From contig JAKSIE010000008.1 of NCBI GenBank assembly GCA_024398995.1, forward strand, positions 1-64,000: DNA of 64,000 nt. The letters are read 5' to 3'. Under the pieces are notes generated by a model. It searched no databases, was not told the DNA's origin, and saw nothing but the letters and a program-made list of their open reading frames with translations. The translations under genes and the position numbers were made by a program. Positions 19,601-27,102 of this stretch are shown in pieces. The DNA is from Fibrobacter sp. (GTDB lineage: Bacteria > Fibrobacterota > Fibrobacteria > Fibrobacterales > Fibrobacteraceae). Position 1 is the first letter of the stretch; every line of letters begins with the position of its first letter.

Positions 19601-20609
19601 TCATCAGTACAACCCCTGGGTAATGATCATCGGCGACCAGGAACTTTCCAACGAAAGCCCCAAGGTTATTGACATCACTACGGACAATCCGATCATTGCA
19701 AAAACCAAGGAAACCACACAGCCCATCCTGATTACCGATACCAAGAAGGATGCCCAGGCTGTCGGTGAAGAACTTGGCGTGCAGGGTAACCTGATTGACT
19801 TTGACATTTCCAAGAACATGGCCGAACAGACCACCAAGGACATTGCAAAGCTCGACGCCTACATTACCAAGCTGACCGGATCTACAAGCGCCGACACCAC
19901 CTACGAGGTAACGGAAAAGACCCAGGCCGAAGCTGAACAGCAGCTGTTCGCCGACATTACTACCGACGTGATTGGTGAAAGCTACGGTATTCCCGATGAA
20001 ATCGTCCAGGCAGTCAAGAACGGCGACATCACCGCAAGCAACTATAAGGATAAGATCAAGGACAAGACAGTCCTTGGCGTCATCAATAGCCTGATCAGCG
20101 AAAGCATCGAAAACAGCCGCGACTCTACCATGACTGTAACACCGGGCACCGTCACTGGCTACGACGAAATCTTCGATAAGATTGCTAGCGGTGAAATTAC
20201 CGAAAAGGATCTCAAGAAGGCCGGCATTAGCGATGTAGTCATCCAAGCTATCAAGGATGGCAACTTGAACACCTCCAACATCGAGGACTACCGCAGTGGC
20301 AACGCTTCCCTGATTTCCGAAAACGCCGTGGTCCTGGTCTATCGCACCCGCTACTACGACCACCTGGGCAACTACGTTGGCGGCAAGTCCGGCTCCATCA
20401 AGTGCACCGACGAAATCTACGGAACCGGTGGCTGTCTGGAGAACAAGGGCAAGCTGTTCCTGGCCTGGAATATGCGAGGCGACAGCGGCCGCCTGGTTGC
20501 TACAGGCATCTATATCGCCCGTCTTGAAATCAAGATCAAGATCAACGGCAAGGTCACCACCGAGCAGACACGCGACAAGCTCATGGGCGTACGCCGCGGA
20601 AAGAACTAA
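16650..20609 (+). CDS. large exported fibro-slime domain protein, tandem paralogue
   Basis: The protein has 1319 residues and is a paralogue of the preceding gene with the same module order: signal peptide (ending SFVMAQ), N-terminal beta module, fibro-slime domain (about 262-525, VFDWLHGNKGDG to FYGDDDVWVFIDKRLAVDIGG), long beta region, helical linker and FlgD-type end (AWNMRGDSGRLVATGIYIARL). It differs by a serine/glycine linker at about 110-150 (SSSSQFGTRSSSSKNPGGG), a style common in Fibrobacter surface proteins. AGAAGGAG lies 9 bases before the ATG at 16650. The context around both start codons is similar (GGAGA...ATGGATG), consistent with duplication of the whole gene with its leader. 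Confidence 0.87.
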   Translation: MWIRNLVKGCSLVLAFCASFVMAQQNVEYKLTVNYSGEALYYRYSGSNCLNAGTADPSGSYTLKFTTRANSTVTFYTDKNCNKTLQAAKRLSEICRPGETSAVISIEAPAAPTSSSSVPKSSSSQFGTRSSSSKNPGGGQPGGNQQPSGKTVIRFLTPWTNTSAVLFVNGDSTSLMTPVKNYCGWFQTTLNAPASGFNVHFKQTIGLNYVGSEGMVSKAPTSATEISLDSIAALTDTIWIQGYKNDVPALFAKYPGVLGECPLKKFPVTVFDWLHGNKGDGANGNGASTNGVSADFGSGGCGGSNARDSKGNGYMKGMVEYKLGANGVPVPANPFPADCKLTTHLDKWFLPEVIAKKNGVEYTNMTCRDLYISMDNEGFWLAEVSSDKISEGNEKNKGGMFLVDDFEFLDDAQTIKNPYYDWLNGSGGNHNFGFAVKIQATFEYVPGQYFDFYGDDDVWVFIDKRLAVDIGGQHRQVAGAVDLDTMGLKVGETYDFHIFYVERHVSSSNFRMRTSIDLQVDASIFVTSNKRTTSTDYNVWQINKKNKLSCGYDPNNTEVDTTGGASTFRLTGGNLEEPEILGVGTHFEGLKITSDSTFSIDSAAIVDAAALAPGHYFLEISLKSDPSQTTTIEIVIPSYPLPTIAFADDKWKVIGNGTEISGNQATISTLAYEIYPVNITFLEETATVNDYNRKITISASSPLIDIIDKDGNVISKVTLNDKAQATFYIRANGAVSGATLLIKGTAAKASYWKELSFIEPPIPRVTFAMIGDRNGDGRGDSLYAEFDKNFDDSNILDSVQFTFGETFAVVSSKNIKKIAANKIVITTEGACDSASACGFGSRQFTGGENGLYTGNIGTWVTYKENGRTHNLKTTNDPVEDGIGPIIVKATKETMSDGNRKLTLTFSEAITDESRKEFYTQMFQYICPRNGEDKQPEDAVQQGGNGKTATLVFSPSTLESVYPTDGDQIRFTPNKFAVDLNGNNPHQYNPWVMIIGDQELSNESPKVIDITTDNPIIAKTKETTQPILITDTKKDAQAVGEELGVQGNLIDFDISKNMAEQTTKDIAKLDAYITKLTGSTSADTTYEVTEKTQAEAEQQLFADITTDVIGESYGIPDEIVQAVKNGDITASNYKDKIKDKTVLGVINSLISESIENSRDSTMTVTPGTVTGYDEIFDKIASGEITEKDLKKAGISDVVIQAIKDGNLNTSNIEDYRSGNASLISENAVVLVYRTRYYDHLGNYVGGKSGSIKCTDEIYGTGGCLENKGKLFLAWNMRGDSGRLVATGIYIARLEIKIKINGKVTTEQTRDKLMGVRRGKN

Positions 20610-20639
20610 CCAACAACAGTTGCAAAATTCTTCATAAGA

Positions 20640-20665
20640 AACCTCCCTTTGCAGGGAGGTTTTTC
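20640..20665 (+). terminator. intrinsic terminator after second fibro-slime gene
   Basis: AACCTCCC and GGGAGGTT form a stem around TTTGCA, followed by TTTCTTTT. Confidence 0.85.
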
Positions 20666-20693
20666 TTTTGAACCAATAGTCAAAATTCAAAAA

Positions 20694-20724
20694 AAAGAAC
20701 CCCGCCGAATAGGCGAGGTCCTCT
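20694..20724 (-). terminator. intrinsic terminator after RNase G gene
   Basis: Read on the minus strand, CCTCGCC and GGCGGGG pair around TATTC, followed by TTCTTTTTT. Confidence 0.8.
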
Positions 20725-20750
20725 TCAAGTCCAGCGACTTCAGCAAGGAA

Positions 20751-22286
20751 TTAAACGAAGTTGTACAAGTCAGTAATATCTTCGTTGTTCTTGTCGTACA
20801 TCCAGAACTGGTTGAGATGAGCATGTTCGTCTTCCACCAGGTTGATCTTCATGCTGTGCTTGTGTTCCAGATAGTTGTACATACGGTTCAGGTCCTTGCA
20901 AAGGACATCGATAACGTAGGGGCTCACCACCAGGGTAATTTCGCGGAGCTTGCCCTTAGCCTTGGCACGGGCCATCCAGCGGTCAATCATACCCAGGGTG
21001 CTTTCCAGCGTTGCAATGCGGCCACCGCCACAGCAGACCGGGCAGACCTGAGTCTTTTCGGTCATGAGGTTGACGCGGACGCGCTTACGGGTCACTTCCA
21101 TAAGGCCGAACTGGCTGATGGGGGCCGGCGTAATCGGGGCCTTGTCGCGGCGGATTGCCTTGCGGAATTCCTGATAAACCGTTTCGTTGTCGGCGTCGGT
21201 TTCCATATCGATGAAGTCGATGATGATAAGACCGCCCACGTCACGGAGACGCAACTGCTTTGCAATTTCGTGGCAGGCATCGATATTCGTTTCCAGAATG
21301 ATCTTGGCCTGGTCCTTGCCATGAACCTTGGGACCGGTATTCACGTCGATAGAGACGAGAGCTTCGGTCTGTTCGATGACCAGGTTACCACCGCGGGGCA
21401 GCGGAACGGTACGCTGCAGGGAGCGAGCGTAGTCGTTTTCAATCTTGAAGTATTCGAACAGGCTTTCGTTACTGCTCCACAGCTTAACCTTGTCCAGCTT
21501 GTCCGGAGACAGAACCTTCAGGTATTCACGGAGTGCAAAGTATTCGTCGCGATTGTCGATATACACGTAGTCGGTGTTATCGCTGAAGTATTCGCGGACA
21601 GTCTGTTCGATGGAATCGGATTCCTCGTAGATGCAGGTTTCGGCAGGCTGGTTCTCGAAGTTGTACTTCGTCTGTTCCCACTTGCTTTCCAGTTCACGCA
21701 TCTGCTTGTTGATTTCGAACTCGGATTCGTTCAAGCCATTGGTGCGCACGATATAGCCCACGTCGCGACCCTTCAGGCGCTTTACCACCTTCTTGAATTC
21801 GCGGCGCTTGGCCGGATCACGTTCGCGCTTGGACACGCCAACAAAGTTGGTACCCGGCATGCATACCAAAAAACGGCCTGCAAAGCTCAAGTGCGTGGTC
21901 AAACGGGCACCCTTGGTGCTAATAGGTTCCTTAACCACCTGGACCATGATTTCCTGGCCCTCGTGGAGGATTTCATCAATCGAGATCTCCTTGGAGGCAC
22001 CGCCCTCGTCATCATCGTCGCCGTATTCGCGACGAAGCAACTCGTTGCGATCCATAGCGTCTTCCTGATGGAGGAAGCCGGCCTTCTCCAAGCCGATGTC
22101 AATGAACGCAGCCTTCAGTGCCGGAAGCACCTTCTGGACCACGCCCTTGTAAATATTGCCCAGAACTCGAGTAGAAGAAACACCTTCAACAACCAATTCC
22201 ACGAGTTCGCCATCTTCCATGATGGCGATTCGCTTTTCGTACGGTGTCTTACTAATCAAAATTCCGCGCTTACTCTTATTTGCCAT
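20751..22286 (-). CDS. rng: ribonuclease E/G family endoribonuclease
   Basis: The protein has 511 residues. The S1 RNA-binding domain (about 35-125) begins after RVLGNIYKGVVQKVLPALKAAFIDIG. The catalytic region has GGLIIIDFIDMETD, whose aspartates bind Mg2+, and LMEVTRKRVR. CPVCCGGG is the zinc-link cysteine pair that holds RNase E/G dimers together. The length fits RNase G or a catalytic-only RNase E, since there is no long C-terminal scaffold. It would process rRNA and mRNA in the cytoplasm. AGGAG precedes the ATG at 22286. An acidic, glycine-rich insert (GDDDDEGGASKE) interrupts the S1 domain, a variation seen in some lineages. Confidence 0.92.
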   Translation of the reverse strand: MANKSKRGILISKTPYEKRIAIMEDGELVELVVEGVSSTRVLGNIYKGVVQKVLPALKAAFIDIGLEKAGFLHQEDAMDRNELLRREYGDDDDEGGASKEISIDEILHEGQEIMVQVVKEPISTKGARLTTHLSFAGRFLVCMPGTNFVGVSKRERDPAKRREFKKVVKRLKGRDVGYIVRTNGLNESEFEINKQMRELESKWEQTKYNFENQPAETCIYEESDSIEQTVREYFSDNTDYVYIDNRDEYFALREYLKVLSPDKLDKVKLWSSNESLFEYFKIENDYARSLQRTVPLPRGGNLVIEQTEALVSIDVNTGPKVHGKDQAKIILETNIDACHEIAKQLRLRDVGGLIIIDFIDMETDADNETVYQEFRKAIRRDKAPITPAPISQFGLMEVTRKRVRVNLMTEKTQVCPVCCGGGRIATLESTLGMIDRWMARAKAKGKLREITLVVSPYVIDVLCKDLNRMYNYLEHKHSMKINLVEDEHAHLNQFWMYDKNNEDITDLYNFV

Positions 22287-22681
22287 TAAAACTCCTAAAA
22301 GTCGACAAAAGCATGTTAGACACGATAATTGATTTGGCCCCAAGACCGATCCAAAAGTATGGACCCTGTCCGAGCCACAAGCGCTTCTTGACGGAAAGTA
22401 CCGCCCGCCCACCACCTGAGACCTGGGGACTATAAATATATAATATGATTTTTATACGGGGGAAGCCTCCCCCTCGCTCAAGCCCTTTTTAAGGTCTTTT
22501 GCTACCCCCTCTGCGGGGGAACACCCCCGCAACGCCCCCACAGTCCTCTTTGTCATCCCCGACTTGATCGGGGATCTCCCTGTTGACAAATTGTACAACA
22601 TATTTTTCAGCCAGCGCATCAAAAAAGTTTCGCCAAAATCTATATTCTAACCGTAAGGAATTTGGGAAACCAGGAGGCTCT
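22287..22681. other. intergenic region with GC-rich hairpins and a dispersed repeat
   Basis: This is about 395 bp without a gene between divergent transcripts. It holds an A/T stretch near 22430-22450, a G5/C5 hairpin near 22457-22475, C- and G-rich runs at 22503-22530 and the dispersed repeat at 22551-22580. TTGACA at 22583 could be a -35 element for the lipoprotein gene, but no well-spaced -10 is obvious. Confidence 0.5.
22551..22580. repeat. dispersed palindromic repeat
   Basis: GTCATCCCCGAC followed by TTGATCGGGGATCTCCC has an inner hairpin (CCCCGA...TCGGGG). It resembles the GTCAT-initial dispersed repeats elsewhere in the window and in many bacterial genomes. Confidence 0.6.
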
Positions 22682-23200
22682 ATGTCCATCAGGAAACATT
22701 GGGGAAAAATCACCTTGAGTATCGCCGCCAGCTTCTGGGCCGGCTGTAACGAAACCACAGAGCCGGAATACATCCAGGGCGGCGAAAACATCTGCACGAA
22801 TGAGCAAAATAAAGAATGTGTCGCCGGTGCTGTCATTGCCCTCTACGGCGTTCAGCCCAATTTCGACATCAGCTCAAGCAGCATAACCGGGGAATGCGAA
22901 TCCTCTTCCAGCGTCAATAGCGAATATCCCTACGTGCTCTATTCCGATCCCTCGGTACACTGCAAGGACAGCACCGTATACGTTCCGTCTCCATGCGAAA
23001 ACGCCTCCAAAAGCTACGCATCCACTGATGAAAACGCCCCTCTGTACGGCATCGTTCCCATCGTCTGCAATACACCGAGCCGTTACGATCCCATTTTCAA
23101 GTGCGACAACGGCGATTCCCTCCCCACATACCGTTACAAGGAAAAGGACGGCATCATCTACACCAACAAAGAGTACGATGAACTATTCGGCTCCAACTAA
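22682..23200 (+). CDS. serine-rich lipoprotein, hypothetical
   Basis: The protein has 172 residues. A signal peptide ends in a lipobox-like WAGC with the cysteine near 20, so it is probably an outer-membrane lipoprotein. The mature part has two serine clusters (SSSSIT, SSSSVNS) and eight or so cysteines that could form disulfides. AGGAGG sits 5 bases before the ATG at 22682, which decides the start against an ATG 33 codons upstream. No family is recognised; the style matches Fibrobacter surface lipoproteins. Confidence 0.65.
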   Translation: MSIRKHWGKITLSIAASFWAGCNETTEPEYIQGGENICTNEQNKECVAGAVIALYGVQPNFDISSSSITGECESSSSVNSEYPYVLYSDPSVHCKDSTVYVPSPCENASKSYASTDENAPLYGIVPIVCNTPSRYDPIFKCDNGDSLPTYRYKEKDGIIYTNKEYDELFGSN

Positions 23201-23226
23201 GCCAATAATTTAGTAGATTGCCCTGC

Positions 23227-23424
23227 ATGGCCCTGCTCCTCACCATCATTTTCTTCGCCTGGTTTATCAGCAACATTGTCCGCGGAACCATTTCCCACCA
23301 GGGCAGCGACTACCATTTCAGGGAGCACCCGATACCGTTCATCATCATCCAGATTTTTATTCTAGGATGCGGACTATTCTGCCTGAACCGCTTTTTAAAT
23401 GACCTGGGAATTTACCTGATTTAA
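23227..23424 (+). CDS. small two-helix membrane protein
   Basis: The protein has 65 residues. Membrane helices lie at about 1-20 (MALLLTIIFFAWFISNIVRG) and about 38-62 (PFIIIQIFILGCGLFCL). It follows the lipoprotein by 26 bp on the same strand. Its stop overlaps the stop of the convergent HAD gene: both use the TTAA at 23421-23424. Function unknown. Confidence 0.5.
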   Translation: MALLLTIIFFAWFISNIVRGTISHQGSDYHFREHPIPFIIIQIFILGCGLFCLNRFLNDLGIYLI

Positions 23425-24428
23425 TTCAAATGCGTAGGCGGGGCGCCGGCACTGTTCTTGATGGCAGCCTGCTTGGTTGCCACGATTTTGTCGGCGATGG
23501 AGCGGGCCTTTTCTGTAAGCCAAAGCCAAGAAGTTGTGGCTTCACTGTAATCGGCTTCGCCATACATCTGCACGCGGCCATCACGACGAAGCGATTCCAC
23601 TTGACGCATTCCCTTGACATCGCCCTTGGGATACACAGCAAAAGTACTTCCGCCATTATAATTCAAGATGCTGAATGCAGGAACATCGCTGGGACCGTCG
23701 GCAATGTACACCATATTCTCGAAGGGAACACGGCGGCTGGCGCGGGCTATGGAGGAATTCACATCGATGGTTTCGGGATACTTGTTGGAGCCCTTGTTGA
23801 TTTCGAAAAGGTAGCGGGTCTTGGAAGTGTTATCCAAGGCGCAAGCTACTTGAGAAATTTCCGGTACTGCGGCAGAGCCTGCTTTGATTGCTTCGCCCTT
23901 CGGGCTCGCAATGACATTAGAAGAAACATCGGCGATTTCCAGGAAGCCGGGCTGCAGAACATCTTCGATAAATTCGCAACCGAAGATCCCGTCAACGAAA
24001 GGAGCGATGGCGCTGCCGCGAATGGTTTCAGCAAAGCCAGTACTAACAACATAATGTTCCAGACGGATATCGAAAGCTTTGTACTTCGGGTCTTCTTCAA
24101 TCAGTTTCTTGATTTCGCCAAAGAAATCAGGAAGCCCCGGATAGAACTTCAGTTCCTTGCCGAACTCTCGAAGCAGTTTGTTATTCAAGCCCTTGAACAA
24201 TCCCGCCTTAACATAAGTGAGGATGTGGTTCAAGTAGCTGGTGTCCGCATTGACAGAAATACCCTGGGCGCCGTAGCGGACCTTGAGGGCGTTGACTTCC
24301 TGCCAGAACTTCGCACCATCCACATTGTAATGGCGGAACAAAGGTTCCTGCATATAGGAACTGATGAGGGTCTTGTCGCAGTCCCACACCATGGCGATGA
24401 TATTTTGTTCAAATGCAGAATTTGCCAT
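23421..24428 (-). CDS. HAD-superfamily phosphatase
   Basis: The protein has 335 residues. HAD motif I is WDCDKTL near residue 16 (nucleophile Asp). A helical cap follows, then motif II in VVSTGF and motif IV in YIADGPSDVPAF. There is no signal peptide, so it is cytoplasmic. Residues around 170-185 (NVIASPKGEAIKAGSAAV) are the translation of a dispersed repeat (23881-23920) inserted in frame between cap and core. The rest of the domain is intact. AGGAGAAGG precedes the ATG. The substrate is unknown. Confidence 0.8.
   Translation of the reverse strand: MANSAFEQNIIAMVWDCDKTLISSYMQEPLFRHYNVDGAKFWQEVNALKVRYGAQGISVNADTSYLNHILTYVKAGLFKGLNNKLLREFGKELKFYPGLPDFFGEIKKLIEEDPKYKAFDIRLEHYVVSTGFAETIRGSAIAPFVDGIFGCEFIEDVLQPGFLEIADVSSNVIASPKGEAIKAGSAAVPEISQVACALDNTSKTRYLFEINKGSNKYPETIDVNSSIARASRRVPFENMVYIADGPSDVPAFSILNYNGGSTFAVYPKGDVKGMRQVESLRRDGRVQMYGEADYSEATTSWLWLTEKARSIADKIVATKQAAIKNSAGAPPTHLN
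23881..23920. repeat. dispersed repeat inside HAD gene
   Basis: On the coding strand it reads GTCATTGCGAG followed by CCCGAAGGGCGAAGCAATC. This is the same family as the copy in the glycosyltransferase gene at 50608-50645 (GTCATTGCGAG...GAAGCAATC). It is translated in frame. Confidence 0.75.
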
Positions 24429-24449
24429 ATCCTTCTCCTAAATTTTCTA

Positions 24450-24493
24450 GATCCTCCGACTTCGCCGCACTACAGCTTCGCTCAGGATGACAC
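24450..24493. repeat. dispersed repeat, intergenic copy
   Basis: The unit runs from GATCCTCCGACTTCGCCGC to GCTTCGCTCAGGATGACAC in the gap between the HAD and M23 genes. It is nearly the same as 33169-33213 and related to the translated copies at 921-992. Confidence 0.75.
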
Positions 24494-24503
24494 TTCCTAG
24501 TTG

Positions 24504-25334
24504 TCACTTCGTGATAAAGAAACTTTCCGGGTTCACGGAGTTGCCATCCAGACGAATCTCGTAATGAAGTCCGATGCTAGATTCCGTTCCGCTTTCGCCG
24601 ATGATGGCGATAGGCTGGCCACGCTTCACAGAGGCCCCCTGGTTCACCAAGGTCCGGCCCAGGTGAGCATAGAATGTTCGCACACCCTTCATGTGTTCCA
24701 CCTTCATGGAAAGACCGAAGCCACGGTGTTTGCGGACTTCCGTAACAGAGCCTGCGCCCGTCGCATAAACCGTATCGCCTTCTACAGCCACGTAGTCAAT
24801 ACCGCGGTGAGGCAAGTCCTGGTCCGTAAAGGGATCGTGAACCATTTCAAAACGTTTCTTAATGGCATGGCCGTTCTTCATAGGATGAAGAATGGGAAGC
24901 TTTGCGGCCAGCGCGGAATCTCGTTCCAAGGTATCAATCAGCTGGCGAAAGGAATGCTCGATTTCCTTGAGGCCCTTGCGCTTTTCCAAAGTCTTTTCTT
25001 CTTCGAAGATTGCAGATTCCAAGGTAAAGCCCAGGCCGCCGGATTTCAAGGTGCTATCACGGAGAATACGGGTTTCTTCGGCCTTGAGGATAGTCTCATC
25101 TACAGAGGCGCGGATCGTAGAAAGTTCCTTCTTGATAGCCACATTCTGACGATGGATATCTGTAATGTTTCCGCTCGTTATGTTGTTCAAAATGCTCACC
25201 GGGGAGAACAACAGGAATCCCGCCACGCCAGCTACAACGCAGATCACAGAAACGATCGCCCCTGCCAGGGAAATCTTGTAGTTCTTGCCCGAAGTGGTCT
25301 TACTCGGGAATACATGTATCTCAAGCTTTTTCAT
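24504..25334 (-). CDS. membrane-anchored M23 peptidase-family protein
   Basis: The protein has 276 residues. One membrane segment (about 22-45), a periplasmic coiled coil (about 55-140) and a C-terminal LytM/M23 domain (about 170-275) are seen. The domain has HRGIDYVAVEGDTVYATGAGSVT, TFYAHLG and GLHYEIRLDG. The zinc pattern is H-x3-D in HRGID, then H-x-H reduced to a single histidine in TFYAHLG, and HYE. It probably cuts or binds peptidoglycan. The ATG at 25334 overlaps the upstream gene by 14 bp, so the two are translationally coupled. An in-frame TTG at 25352 is less likely. Confidence 0.8.
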   Translation of the reverse strand: MKKLEIHVFPSKTTSGKNYKISLAGAIVSVICVVAGVAGFLLFSPVSILNNITSGNITDIHRQNVAIKKELSTIRASVDETILKAEETRILRDSTLKSGGLGFTLESAIFEEEKTLEKRKGLKEIEHSFRQLIDTLERDSALAAKLPILHPMKNGHAIKKRFEMVHDPFTDQDLPHRGIDYVAVEGDTVYATGAGSVTEVRKHRGFGLSMKVEHMKGVRTFYAHLGRTLVNQGASVKRGQPIAIIGESGTESSIGLHYEIRLDGNSVNPESFFITK

Positions 25335-25599
25335 TTTCGTTCGGATTTTCAATTCGGTTTTCCAGAGCCTTGATGCGGCGTTTGCGCTCTTCGATAGCGC
25401 CCAGCAATTCTACCACGGAAGGGTCGTCCTTGATGGCGGCCAGAAGGTCTTCCTTGACAGCCATATGGAGCTTCTGACCCAGGGCCTGGAAGTTCTTTTT
25501 CAGTTTGGATTCCTCTGTAGCCAGTTCCACACGCAATACAGCGGAGGAGGCCGCGGACATAGCCTTGTTTTTAAGCTTATTTAGAGGTGTTTCGTGCAT
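25321..25599 (-). CDS. small coiled-coil protein
   Basis: The protein has 92 residues and is almost wholly helical and charged, with a coiled-coil C-terminal half (EERKRRIKALENRIENPNE). There are no membrane segments. GAGGAAA precedes the ATG. It overlaps the M23 gene by 14 bp, which suggests the two proteins work together at the envelope. The family is not recognised. Confidence 0.6.
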   Translation of the reverse strand: MHETPLNKLKNKAMSAASSAVLRVELATEESKLKKNFQALGQKLHMAVKEDLLAAIKDDPSVVELLGAIEERKRRIKALENRIENPNENEKA

Positions 25600-25662
25600 A
25601 AAAAATTTCCTCGTTCAATAAATAAATTAGTTTTTTATCCGTTAATTAATTGGAGATTTTCT

Positions 25663-25812
25663 ATGAGCCGTCGTGATCGTAGACATGCTAAGCAAGAAGT
25701 CAAGAAATTCACACCGAAGAAGAACAACGCACTGAACAAGTGGGTGATTGTAGCAATGTCTGCAGTCGCAGTAGTTTTCTTTGTCGGAACCATGTTAATC
25801 CAGAGAGGGTAG
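25663..25812 (+). CDS. small membrane protein upstream of dnaN
   Basis: The protein has 49 residues. A basic N-terminal half (MSRRDRRHAKQEVKKFTPKK) is followed by one membrane helix (WVIVAMSAVAVVFFVGTML). TTGGAG precedes the ATG. It ends 1 bp before dnaN, and its last codons contain the dnaN ribosome binding site (AGAGAGGG), so the two are co-transcribed. Function unknown. Confidence 0.65.
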   Translation: MSRRDRRHAKQEVKKFTPKKNNALNKWVIVAMSAVAVVFFVGTMLIQRG

Positions 25813-25813
25813 A

Positions 25814-26929
25814 ATGAAGTTCGAAATCAAGAAGTCCGTGTTGCAGGAAGCTCTGCAGACTGCAATTACTGCAATTCCTAACAAGTCCACTCTTCAGATT
25901 TTGAACAACTATTCCCTCCGCCTGGAAGGTAATATTCTCGAAATCTGCGCTACCGACTTGAACCTTGGCATTAGGACCAAGCTGGAAGTCAACGGCGAAC
26001 GTGACGGCGAAGTCGTCATCAACGCACGTAAGTTCTCCGAACTTATCAAGGCTCTTGTTGACCCCGCTATTGAAAACATCAGCATCGACGTTCAGGACTA
26101 CCTGACCAAGATCAAGTGGAGCGAACGCGGTCAGGCTTCCATCATGGGCTTTGACGCAAGCGACTTTCCTCCGTTCCCGGAAGTAGAAGGTACCACTCTG
26201 ACCTTCGCAGCAAGCGAACTGGCATTCCTCGTCGAAAAGACTGCATTCGCAGTTTCTAACGACTCTACCCGCCAGAACCTGAACGGCGTCTATCTCGAAG
26301 CAGTAGACGGCAAGGTCTCCATGGTTGCAACCGACGGTCACCGCATGGGCCGCGCAAGCATCGACCAGGAAGGCGCAAGCCTCGCCAATGGCGTGATCAT
26401 TCTGCCCAAGGTTCTCCAGCAGATTTTGCGCATGGCAAAGAACGATGAACAGATCGAAGTTCGCACTACCGAAACTCACATCCTGTTCAGCACCGGTTCT
26501 ACCCAGATTATTTCCAAGCTGTACGAAGGACCGTATCCTAACTACCGCGCCGTGATCCCGCAGAACTTTGAACGCTCCGTTCAGGCTAACGCTGTCGAAC
26601 TGCAGAACAAGGTCCGCAGCATCCTGCCTATGGCAAATCCCCGCACTCACCAGATCCGTTTCCAGATCGATGGCAACCTCATGGAACTCTCCGCAACTGA
26701 CCCGGATGTCGGCGGCGATTCCCGCGAAGCATTGGCTGTTACCCACAGCGGCGAAGGCAGCTTCAGCATCGGTTTCGACGGTCGCTACATTTCCGAAATC
26801 CTCGGTATGTGCAAGAGCGAAGAAGTTGTTCTTAAGATGAACACTCCCATTGGCGCTTGCATTATCGAACCGGTTGGCGACAACATGGGCTTCAGCTTCC
26901 TGCTGATGCCGCTCCGCCTGACTGATTAG
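25814..26929 (+). CDS. dnaN: DNA polymerase III beta sliding clamp
   Basis: The protein has 371 residues, the usual length. Three clamp folds are seen, with VVINARKFSELIKAL, ATDGHRMGRA and the C-terminal MPLRLTD that forms the partner-binding cleft. It is the ring-shaped processivity factor of the replisome. dnaA and recF are not beside it here and I see no cluster of DnaA boxes, so this need not be the origin region. A strong terminator follows. Confidence 0.97.
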   Translation: MKFEIKKSVLQEALQTAITAIPNKSTLQILNNYSLRLEGNILEICATDLNLGIRTKLEVNGERDGEVVINARKFSELIKALVDPAIENISIDVQDYLTKIKWSERGQASIMGFDASDFPPFPEVEGTTLTFAASELAFLVEKTAFAVSNDSTRQNLNGVYLEAVDGKVSMVATDGHRMGRASIDQEGASLANGVIILPKVLQQILRMAKNDEQIEVRTTETHILFSTGSTQIISKLYEGPYPNYRAVIPQNFERSVQANAVELQNKVRSILPMANPRTHQIRFQIDGNLMELSATDPDVGGDSREALAVTHSGEGSFSIGFDGRYISEILGMCKSEEVVLKMNTPIGACIIEPVGDNMGFSFLLMPLRLTD

Positions 26930-26998
26930 TAAGGACGCAAAGGAAGGGCATCCCTACCTTTGGAATCTTTCCCTTAGATTCTAATGCAAAATTAAAAG

Positions 26999-27026
26999 TC
27001 CCGCCCACAAGGCGGGATTTTTTTTG
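26999..27026 (+). terminator. intrinsic terminator after dnaN
   Basis: GTCCCGCC and GGCGGGA(T) pair around CACAA, followed by eight T. Confidence 0.9.
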
Positions 27027-27034
27027 TTTGGGAC

Positions 27035-27066
27035 GCATTCGTTTTGGGGATGCATTCGTTTTGGGA
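27035..27066. repeat. 17-bp tandem duplication
   Basis: GCATTCGTTTTGGGG is followed at once by a second copy with a period of 17 bp. It lies at the edge of the accessory island, between the dnaN terminator and the SLOG-like gene. Confidence 0.7.
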
Positions 27067-27102
27067 ACGCGCACGGCTCATTAGTTAATTTATATGTAAA
27101 AT

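Noticed and set aside
20649-22289. Long plus-strand frame opposite RNase G
   Set aside because: It is the antisense of a well-conserved RNase G gene, with no ribosome binding site and unnatural composition.
25600-25813. Replication origin beside dnaN
   Set aside because: No dnaA gene and no cluster of TTATCCACA boxes were seen.
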